DNA of 12,500 nt from positions 3,837,091 through 3,849,590 of the forward strand of contig NC_091575.1 of assembly GCF_042767895.1 (NCBI RefSeq). The letters are read 5' to 3'. Numbering within the stretch: position 1 is the first letter of the stretch; every line of letters starts with the position of its first letter. The DNA comes from Penaeus vannamei (lineage: Eukaryota; Arthropoda; Malacostraca; Decapoda; Penaeidae). This document shows positions 1 through 6,920 of this stretch, piece after piece. A program made the position numbers and the translations under genes. The notes below the pieces were generated by a model. That model ran no database searches. It was not told the DNA's origin and was given only the letters and a program-made list of their open reading frames with translations.

Positions 1-117
1 AATTTTAGAAATAATAATGACAATAATAATTATAATGACAATGATAATGATATTATTTCAATTACCATTATTAGTACAGAAATTACTGGAATAGACATAA
101 TTATTGCTATTATTGCA
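1..117 (-). repeat. Inverted partial copy of the ~560-bp satellite unit (subfamily B-like)
   Basis: Read on the minus strand, this stretch matches the part of the satellite unit that runs from TGCAATAATAGCAATAATT to TTATTTCTAAAATT, for example 9815-9938 in array B. The diagnostic CTATTCCA and AATGG forms are shared with subfamily B rather than A. Homology stops at 117, where the sequence turns into CATATACAC, and on the left it runs off the window. About 1.4 kb of other sequence separates it from array A, so it is a dispersed or inverted copy, or the edge of another array outside the window. Confidence 0.8.
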
Positions 118-517
118 CATATACACTTATATAGACCACTCAATCTCGCTCTCATTCTTTCTCTTTGCCCACCAGATATTCATTAAATATTTTACACACT
201 AGCAGCAAATTTGACTTTAATCCTAAATCATCTGTATCACAAGCGCTTGTCTTATCTGCGAGCATTTGTAGCCAGAGGACACTTCACATTTAGAAAAGAT
301 TTTGTTAAAGGTGAGAGAAGGATGGATGCAGTGTCATTTGTGAAGGCTCGGGGGCCATTTGTACTTATCGAAGAAAAATTTCAGTAAGCAAGGAGGAAAC
401 GGCTTAATCAACAGTTGACAGCACGTAAAACAGAGACAATCCTTACGAGGGCGTGGCAGCCAAGCCCTGGATTTTATTATTAGTAGGTATTTTAAAGGAG
501 CCAAGAACGGAGTTTTA
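118..517. other. Unassigned flank, no supported gene
   Basis: This stretch has ordinary complexity. A pyrimidine-rich run followed by CACCAG (about 144-175) looks like a splice acceptor. AAAG/GTGAGAG (near 308-317) and CA/GTAAGC (near 382-389) look like donors. One plus-strand frame stays open for 66 codons from 187 to the TAA at 385-387, but its only ATG is at 322. The product is not recognised. An exon or a decayed transposon fragment is possible, but the evidence does not support calling one. Confidence 0.4.
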
Positions 518-769
518 ATATCTAAATGTGCTTACACTTATAATATTTCTATCTTTTTGGTTGCTTATCTGTCATTATCCTCATACTTAAAAAGAGAGAG
601 AGAGAGAGAGAGAGGTAAAGAAAGAAAGGGAGAGAGTTCAAAAGGGAATTGGCCACGAAAAATATTCATCCCCTTAAAATTTGAATTGCGAAAAATGACT
701 TTTCTCTCCCTCTCCAGCCCATGTCTCTCTCTTCATCCCTAACTAACACACTATCTCTCTTTCTATATC
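518..769 (+). repeat. Direct duplicated segment, copy 1
   Basis: This is one of two diverged direct copies; the other is 1170-1502. Shared blocks in order are AATATCTAAAT followed by GCTTACA, TTGCTTATCT with a nearby CATACTT/TTACTT block, AAAGGGAGAGAG, CCACGAAAAATATTCATCC, AAATTTGAATT followed by CGAAAAAT, CTTTTCTCTCCCTCTCCA, and TTCTATATC at the end. Where copy 2 has a run of 30 A, this copy has an (AG)n tract and GA-rich spacer. The family is not recognised. The copies may be remnants of a dispersed repeat or of a local duplication. Confidence 0.75.
593..614 (+). repeat. (AG)n microsatellite
   Basis: An uninterrupted AG dinucleotide run of about 22 bases inside duplicated segment copy 1. 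It is followed by a GA-rich imperfect stretch to about 636. Confidence 0.95.
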
Positions 770-896
770 TCAGTAACCATAGTTTATTATCATGAATGTA
801 ATTATCTTTACCATCATTATTAGTATTAGTAAACTCAAACTATTAACGAACTGTATTTGTTAAACCATTATAGCACGAAAAAAAATGCTTCGACTG

Positions 897-920
897 GAGA
901 GAGCGAGAGAGAAAGAGAGA

Positions 921-974
<54 letters not shown>
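897..974 (+). repeat. (GA)n microsatellite
   Basis: An imperfect GA tract that becomes a pure 50-base run from about 925 to 974. The bases on either side (770-896 and 975-1065) are AT-rich with no recognisable gene. The Glu/Arg alternating open frame across this tract is an artefact of the dinucleotide repeat. Confidence 0.97.
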
Positions 975-976
<2 letters not shown>

Positions 977-1065
977 CATGAAACACATGAATTCACAAAT
1001 AAAATATGTAGCATAACCTACAAAAACACTATGCAGATCTAATACAAAAAAGTACTAATGTGTTA

Positions 1066-1135
1066 TCCCCGTGGTATAATGGTTAGCATGAGTGCGTTTA
1101 AAGCGACAGATCCGGGTTCGATTCCGGACGGAGAC
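1066..1135 (+). pseudogene. Decayed tRNA-like sequence (tRNA pseudogene or SINE head)
   Basis: An A-box-like TGGTATAATGG lies at 1072-1082 and a perfect B box GGTTCGATTCC at 1115-1125, at tRNA-like spacing. TCCCCGT at 1066-1072 pairs with ACGGAGA at 1128-1134 in six of seven positions. TCCGG and CCGGA form a T arm, but its loop is 8 nt and the arms overlap by one base, as if one C had been lost. The D region resembles metazoan tRNA-Gln/Glu types. The anticodon stem keeps only about three pairs. A 7-nt loop at 1096-1102 would put TTA in the anticodon position, which would read UAA. The defects argue for a pseudogene or tRNA-derived short interspersed element, not a working tRNA. Confidence 0.65.
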
Positions 1136-1256
1136 CAAGTTTTCAAGATTTTAATTAACGAATTTGTTCAATATCTAAATTTGCTTACAGGCTCAGCAAC
1201 ATTTAATTTTTTTTTTTCTGATTGCTTATCTACCTTCATCCTTTTACTTGAAAGTG

Positions 1257-1277
1257 CATATATATATGTATATATAT
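1257..1277 (+). repeat. (AT)n tract
   Basis: A short TATA/TATG alternating run inside duplicated segment copy 2, continuing into a T run at its right end. Copy 1 has no equivalent. Confidence 0.9.
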
Positions 1278-1317
1278 TTTTTTTGTTTTGATCTATTTAC
1301 GTTCATATGTGTGTATA

Positions 1318-1320
<3 letters not shown>

Positions 1321-1350
<30 letters not shown>
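1321..1350 (+). repeat. Run of 30 A
   Basis: Thirty consecutive A bases followed by CGAAAGGGAGAGAG. It sits where duplicated copy 1 carries an (AG)n tract, so it is more likely a locally expanded homopolymer than the poly(A) tail of a retrocopy. Exact length should be treated with care, since long homopolymers are prone to sequencing error. Confidence 0.95.
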
Positions 1351-1351
<1 letters not shown>

Positions 1352-1444
1352 GAAAGGGAGAGAGCTCAAAAGTAAATTTGCCACGAAAAATATTCATCCT
1401 ACAAAAATTTGAATTACGAAAAATTACTTTTCTCTCCCTCTCCA

Positions 1445-1455
1445 CCCCCCCCCCC
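1445..1455 (+). repeat. Run of 11 C
   Basis: A homopolymer of 11 C within the pyrimidine-rich right part of duplicated segment copy 2. Copy 1 has only short C runs at the matching place. Confidence 0.9.
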
Positions 1456-1502
1456 TTTTCTCTTCTCTCATCTTCCCATGCTATCATCTATCCTTCTATA
1501 TC

Positions 1503-4500
1503 AATAATGATAATGATACTAATGATAATCATGACGATAATGACTATAATGATGATACTCATAAAAATAATGACAATAATGATGATAATCATATGAATAA
1601 TGACAATAATGATAATAATAATCATAGAGTCCATTTATAATGAAATAAAGGCTAAAACTAATAAAATCCCAAAAGTCGAAAAAACGGCAAAATCTAGCGT
1701 ATAACAGCCTTTTCAGAGAAAGGTCGAAGAACCTTATTCGCTTTAAAATGATAATTATGATGATTTTAACATTAATTCAGGTAATTATGATGATTTGCAT
1801 GAATAACTCCTTTATTATTACCAATAATGATAATAATTATGATGATAATGACAATAATAATAATGATAATAATAAAAGATGATTATAATGGTAATTTTGA
1901 TAAATACTGTAATAATAGCAATAATTAACTCTATTTTGATAATTTCCATACTAATAATGACAATAGAAATCATAATAATATCATTATTATTATTATTATT
2001 ATAATGAGTATTATTGTCATTATTATTTCTAAAATTATCATTATTGTTCTTATCATTATAAAAATAGTTATAATGATGAAAATGACATTAATAATTAGCA
2101 TAATAATCATTATAACTGCAATAATGATAATGATAATAATGATAATCATAAGAATAATGACAACAATGATGATAATCATAAGAATAATGACAATAATGAT
2201 GATAATAATAATCATAGAGTCCATTTATAATGAAATAAAGGCTAAAACTAATAAAATCCCAAAAGTCCAAAAAACGGCAAAATCTAGCGTATTACAGCCT
2301 TTTGAGAAAAACCCTTTTTTGCTTTTAAATAATAATTATGATGATTCAGGTAATTATGATTTTCATGATAATTCCTTTATTATTAACAATAAAGGTGATA
2401 ATTATGATGATAATGACAATAATAATAATGATAATAATAAAAAGATAATTATAATGGTAATTTGATAATTACTGCAATTATAGCAATAATTTACTCTATT
2501 CTAATAATATTCATACTAATAATGACAATAGAAATAATAATATCATTATTATTGTTATTATAATGAGTATTATTGTCATTTTTATTTCTAAAATTATCAT
2601 TATTGTTATTATCATTATAAAAATAGTTATAATGATGAAAATGACAGGAATAATTAGCATAATAATCATTATCACTGCAATAATGATAATGATATTAATG
2701 ATAATCAGGACGATAATGACTATAATGATGATAATCATAAGAATTATGACAATAATGATAATAATGATGATAACAATAATCATAGAGTCCATTTATAATG
2801 AAATAAAGACAAAAACTACGAAAAAACGGCAAAATCTAGCGTATTACAGCATTTTTAGAGAAAGGTCGAAAAAAAACTTTTTCGCTTTTAAATGATAATT
2901 ATTATGACTTTAACATTAATTCAGGTAATTATGATGATTTTCATGATAATTCCTTGATCATTAACAATAATGATAATTATGATGATAATGATAATAATAA
3001 TGATAATAATAATAAAATGATAATTATGATTATAATTTTGATAACTACTGCAATAATAGCAACAATTAACTCTATTCTAATAATTTTCATACTAATAATA
3101 CCAATAGAAATAATAATAATATCATTATTATTGTTATTATATCTAAAATTATCATTATTGTTATTATCATTATAAAAATAATTATTATGATGAAAATTAC
3201 ATAATTAGCATAATAATCATTATAATTGCAATAATGATAGTGATAATGATAATCATGACGATAATGACTATAATGATGATAATCATAAGAATAATAACAA
3301 TAATGATGATAATAATCATAGAGTTCATTTATAATGAAATCAAGGCTAAAACTAATAAAATCTTAAAAGTCGAAAAAACGGCAAAATCTAGAGTATTACA
3401 GCCTTTTGAGAGACAAGTCGAAAAAAACCCTTTTTCGCTTTTAAATAATTATGATGATTTTAACATTAATTCAGTTAATTATGATGATTTTCATGATAAT
3501 TCCTTTATTATTAACAATAATGATGATAATTGTGATGATAATGTCAATAATAATAATCATAATAATAAAATGATAATTATAATGGTAATTTTCATAATTA
3601 CTGCAATAATAACAATAATTAACTCTATTCTAATAATTTTCATACTAATAATGACAATAGAAATAATATCATTATTATTGTTATTATAATGAGTATCATT
3701 GTCATTATTATTTCTAAAATTATCATTATTGTTATTATCATTATAAAAATAGTTATAATGATAAAAATGACAGTAATAATTAGCATAATAACCATTACAA
3801 CTGCAATAATAATAATGATAATAATTTATTGATAATCATGACGATAATGACTATAATGATAATCATAGTAATAATGACAATAAAAATGATAATGATGATA
3901 ATAATAATCATAAAGTCCATTTATAATGAAATAAAAGCTAAAACTAATAAAATCCCAAAAGTCGAAAAAAAACCTTTTTCGCTTTTAAATGATAATTATG
4001 ATGATTTTAACATCAATTCAGTTAATTATGATGATTTTCATGATAATTCCTTTATTATTAACAATAATGATGATAATTATGATGATAATGTCAATAATAA
4101 TAATCACAATAATAAAATGATAATTATAATGGTAATTTTCATAATTACTGCAATAATAACAATAATTAACTCTATTCTAATAATTTTCATACTAATAATG
4201 ACAACAGAAATAATATCATTATTATTGTTATTATAATGAGTATTATTGTCATTATTATTTCTAAAATTATCATTATTGTTATTATCATTATAAAAATAGT
4301 TATAATGATAAAAATGACAGTAATAATTAGCATAATAACCACTACAACTGCAATAATGATAATGATAATAATGATAATCATGACAATAATGACTATAATG
4401 ATAATCATAGTAATAATAACAACAAAAATGATAATGATGATAGTAATAATCATAAAGTCCATTTATAATGAAATAAAGGCTAAAACTAATAAAATCCCAA

Positions 4501-4961
4501 AAGTAGAAAAAAAACCTTTTTCGCTTTTAAATGATAATTATGATGATTTTAACATTAATTCAGTTAATTATGATGATTTTCATGATAATTCCTTTATTAT
4601 TAACAATAATGATGATAATTATGATGATAATGTCAATAAAAATAATCATAATAATAAAATGATAATTATAATGGTAATTTTCATAATTACTGCAATAATA
4701 ACAATAATTAACTCTATTCTAATAATTTTCATACTAATAATGACAATAGAAATAATATCATTATTATTGTTATTATAATGAGTATTATTGTCATTATTAT
4801 TTCTAAAATTATCATTATTGTTATTATCATTATAAAAATAGTTATAATGATAAAAATGACAGTAATATTAAGCATAATAACCATTACAACTGCAATAATG
4901 ATAATGATAATAATGATAATCATGATAATGACTATAATGATAATCATAGTAATAATGACAG
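1503..4961 (+). repeat. Satellite array A (about six tandem units)
   Basis: Tandem units are anchored on the CCATTTATAATG motif at 1631, 2221, 2789, 3325, 3917 and 4459, giving periods of 590, 568, 536, 592 and 542 bp. The array enters partway through a unit at 1503. Each unit has a non-simple core containing GGCAAAATCTAGCGTATTAC, then ATG/ATA-rich sequence, TAACTCTATTCTAATAATTT, CAT/TAT-rich sequence, and ATG/ATA-rich sequence again. Diagnostic A features are GGCTAAAACTAATAAAATC after the anchor, ATCATAGAGTCC or ATCATAAAGTCC before it, and TATAATGAGTATTATTGTC or a close variant. The array stops within a unit at the inserted segment. Open frames on either strand come from the trinucleotide texture. 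Confidence 0.95.
3917..4961 (+). repeat. Two sister units sharing a ~50-bp core deletion
   Basis: The units anchored at 3917 and 4459 lack the core piece GGCAAAATCTAG through AGAGACAAG that the unit at 3325 retains. In the 3325 unit this piece lies between two direct GTCGAAAAAA motifs, at 3369-3378 and 3417-3426. In the shortened units one such motif remains, at 3961-3970 (GTAG variant at 4503). The two units also share GTTAATTATG and GATAATGTCAATAA variants with the 3325 unit. The simplest history is deletion between direct repeats in one unit, followed by tandem duplication of the shortened unit. Confidence 0.8.
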
Positions 4962-4962
4962 T

Positions 4963-4976
4963 GTACGGCTGCGTAC
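4963..4976. repeat. Short hairpin at the left edge of the insert
   Basis: GTACG and CGTAC flank a GCTG loop, giving a 5-bp perfect palindrome one base inside the first T of the insert. It may be a terminal feature of the element or chance. Confidence 0.5.
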
Positions 4977-5083
4977 GTCCCGACTCGAAGGATGATATAA
5001 TCTCCAGTTGAAGTCGCCAAGCTAAAATAGCTATTTATTTATTTTTTAATCTAATTATTGTTGATATGTTTTCGGCGAAGTGC

Positions 5084-5103
5084 ACAGTTTTTAAGAAAAC
5101 TGT
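5084..5103. repeat. Perfect 8-bp hairpin
   Basis: ACAGTTTT at 5084-5091 pairs with AAAACTGT at 5096-5103 across a 4-nt loop (TAAG). It is directly followed by TTATTATC, so it does not resemble a classical terminator. It lies in the left, otherwise featureless part of the insert. Confidence 0.6.
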
Positions 5104-5870
5104 TTATTATCAGATTTTCTCCGTATCCTTTCCTGTATTTATTTTTTTTCTAATGTTCTTTCCTTTTGTCGACGTGTCCAAATTCTCGCGATAACCACCG
5201 AAGGAGGTGACGGTCGTTACCCTGCTTCTTTTTTGTTTTTCCCCTTCCCTCTCTCGTCTCGGTTGTTTGGATTGTCGAACTATCGGCTTGGTCTTCAGGC
5301 ACTTCTTTTGCCTATATTCTTCTTTCGCGCCATGCCTGGAGCTTGGCCTGGGGGTTTCTTTCGGGGTATATGTACTCGTGGTAGGGGGAAGGAAGATAAC
5401 TTCGGTCCTGACCTCTGTCCCGCACTTTGGTCCTTCGCGGTTACAATTTTACCTGTGTTGTGCTCTCGCTCGGATTTACCCTGGGATATACTTCGCGCAC
5501 GGATTTACCAGGATTGCTGAGTATCTCCTCAAAGCTAAGTGGTTGCTGGTTGTGTGTAGGAGACGATTGGTCTCTTTTGGACTTTAGCGTGACATGTTGC
5601 ATTATCATCTGCAGGGTGCACTCTTTCGTGAAGTCCCGTGACATTTTTGCGTATTTCCCAGTGTTTGAGAGCATTAGGACCAAGTGATTTAAAGAAACAC
5701 TGCTTGAGGATCCGTACCTCCAGTGTATTCATTTTTATAACCAAGTTATTACTTAGTTTCCTTTCATTCCTGTCTGTGGATCCGTACCTCCTGGAATAAA
5801 GATTTTGTTTAGTACCATTACGTACTTTATCGTTAATTGTTTTTTTCGCTTAATGCGTGTTTGTTGATTT

Positions 5871-5898
5871 CTACTTGATCGCGTGGGTGATTAAGCAG
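5871..5898 (+). other. Hairpin module, copy 1
   Basis: CTACTTGA and TTAAGCAG form an 8-position stem around the 12-nt loop TCGCGTGGGTGA. Six pairs are Watson-Crick, one is G-U and one (A-C) is a mismatch. Compared with copy 2, stem position 5 changes from C-G to T-A on both arms, a compensatory double change. The preceding TTGTTGATTT is also shared with copy 2 as TGTTGATTT. Confidence 0.65.
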
Positions 5899-6110
5899 TC
5901 TCTGTGATTACACCTCCAGTGTGACTCTTCCTTATTACTTAGTTTTATTTCATTCGTACTTGAGGAGTCATACCTCCTGTACATATATATTTTTTAAAGT
6001 TAATGTTAATGTTTCCTTTCGCCCCTGTTTGAGGATCCGTACCTCCGGGGATAAAGATCGTTAGCAGGATCTTTTTATATATTTTGTATGATATATGTTT
6101 CTGTTGATTT

Positions 6111-6138
6111 CTGCCTGACCTTGTGGGTGATCAGGCAG
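6111..6138 (+). other. Hairpin module, copy 2 (perfect stem)
   Basis: CTGCCTGA at 6111-6118 pairs perfectly over 8 bp with TCAGGCAG at 6131-6138 around the 12-nt loop CCTTGTGGGTGA. It is the best-formed copy of the family. Confidence 0.7.
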
Positions 6139-6231
6139 ACTTTGTTGCTCCGTATCTCCTGATAACGAGCCCTTAGTATCACATGATACGTGATTTTTGT
6201 TGTTGTTGTCGTTTGTTGTTTCGGCTGATTC

Positions 6232-6259
6232 CTGTCTGACCTTGTGGGTGTTCAGGCAG
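6232..6259 (+). other. Hairpin module, copy 3
   Basis: CTGTCTGA at 6232-6239 pairs with TCAGGCAG at 6252-6259 around the 12-nt loop CCTTGTGGGTGT. Seven pairs are Watson-Crick, and the single stem change relative to copy 2 gives a T-G wobble that keeps the helix. A TTG-rich microsatellite-like run (about 6197-6220) lies just upstream. Confidence 0.7.
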
Positions 6260-6375
6260 TCTTCGTGAATAGTCCCTCCCTTGACTTTTTCAGCCTTCTT
6301 ATTAATCTATTTCTTAATTCTTTTGCACACAAGTACTCTTACTAGGTATCCGTCAGCATTAGCTTTGGTTTAACA

Positions 6376-6404
6376 GTTAACATCCATTTGGGTTGGATGT
6401 TAAC
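6376..6404. repeat. Perfect 11-bp hairpin
   Basis: GTTAACATCCA at 6376-6386 and TGGATGTTAAC at 6394-6404 are exact reverse complements around the 7-nt loop TTTGGGT. It lies 3' of the hairpin-module block. A stem of 11 perfect pairs is unlikely to be casual in sequence of this complexity, though its function is unknown. Confidence 0.75.
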
Positions 6405-6534
6405 AATTTAACGTAATTTAGGGACTTGGATGTTTTTATGCTGACCCCCTAGTAACAGTACTTCTAGAGTTGGGACGCCAACTTAGGGAAGACATTTTTT
6501 ATATCGTGGTAAGTTTATCTGGTGTTAATTTCTC

Positions 6535-6570
6535 GTGCATCACCTCCGCTGTGATAAATCGGTGATGCAC
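6535..6570. repeat. Perfect 10-bp hairpin with a 16-nt loop
   Basis: GTGCATCACC at 6535-6544 and GGTGATGCAC at 6561-6570 are exact reverse complements. The left arm runs into CACCTCC, the same short word that recurs through 5716-6046, so it may be a diverged member of the motif family. Confidence 0.75.
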
Positions 6571-6890
6571 ACACCTTTGTCTACTTTTCCATGACTGAAA
6601 ATGCCTGTAACTCCCTAGTGAGTGCAATTTGCTCTCAAAAATAAACATCATACCATCATCGAGCTTTTACTCAACTCCAGTCAGAATAATTCATAGTCTT
6701 ACCACCACTAAAGTTCTGGTTCTGACCAAGGTTAGATGCCTAAATCTATCTCGGACTCGGGTCTTCTAAACAGCACATCGCTGGTTGCTCTGACATCACG
6801 CAACCCTTGAAAGGCTGTAAAAAGGCTAGATAAATCAGAGAATATTAAGCTGATATCAAAAGAACAGATTCATTTAGCTATATCTGTGTT

Positions 6891-6920
6891 CCCGCTCACA
6901 GCAGGCGGATGCTCTAACCG
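6891..6920 (-). pseudogene. Possible antisense tRNA-like fragment
   Basis: On the minus strand this reads CGGTTAGAGCATCCGCC then TGCTGTGAGCGGG, which resembles the D-loop to anticodon-stem part of a tRNA or tRNA-derived SINE (GGTTAGAGCA is the right half of an A box, and CCGC can pair with GCGG). No B box follows, and no acceptor stem is seen. It may be a short relic or coincidence. Confidence 0.3.

Larger units (their letters stand above)
1170..1502 (+). repeat. Direct duplicated segment, copy 2
   Basis: The second copy of the segment at 518-769, with the same ordered blocks. It is longer because of internal low-complexity expansions: an (AT) tract, 30 A and 11 C. It ends at TTCTATATC, the same block that ends the recognisable match in copy 1, and satellite array A starts on the next base. 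In copy 1 the same point is followed by TCAGTAACC, so array A's left edge is a clean junction inside or at the end of this duplicated segment. Confidence 0.75.
5708..6280 (+). repeat. Degenerate internal repeat block built on GGATCCGTACCTCC and a hairpin module
   Basis: GGATCCGTACCTCC occurs exactly three times (5708-5721, 5778-5791, 6033-6046). Weaker forms occur at 5911-5917 (CACCTCC), 5962-5977 and 6149-6159 (TCCGTATCTCC). A longer register is visible: ACCTCCAGTGT at 5716 and 5912, each followed by TTATTACTTAGTTT (5746-5759 and 5932-5945). Two copies are followed by GGAATAAAG or GGGATAAAG. Between these motifs lie three copies of a hairpin module. The block looks like an old, diverged tandem expansion inside the insert. 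Its role is unknown. Confidence 0.75.

Noticed and set aside
557..1042. Open frames with Arg-Glu-Arg-Glu runs (557-742 and 857-1042)
   Set aside because: They are translations of the (AG)n tracts, with no complex coding sequence outside the repeat.
1058..1291. 77-residue frame starting MCYPRGIMVSM
   Set aside because: Its only complex part is the translated tRNA-like sequence. The rest is AT- and T-rich spacer.
2004..2465. Long Ile/Met-rich and Asn/Asp-rich open frames throughout both arrays, for example here, 4236-4778 and 7970-8521 (minus strand)
   Set aside because: They follow from ATA/ATG/ATT and AAT/GAT triplets read in phase. Frames recur in unit after unit on both strands, shift with microsatellite length and show no domain.
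5207..5744. Overlapping frames of 61-126 codons inside the insert, on both strands
   Set aside because: Several mutually overlapping frames in different phases, none with a recognisable domain or clear coding bias. They are more consistent with the locally higher GC of a non-coding element.
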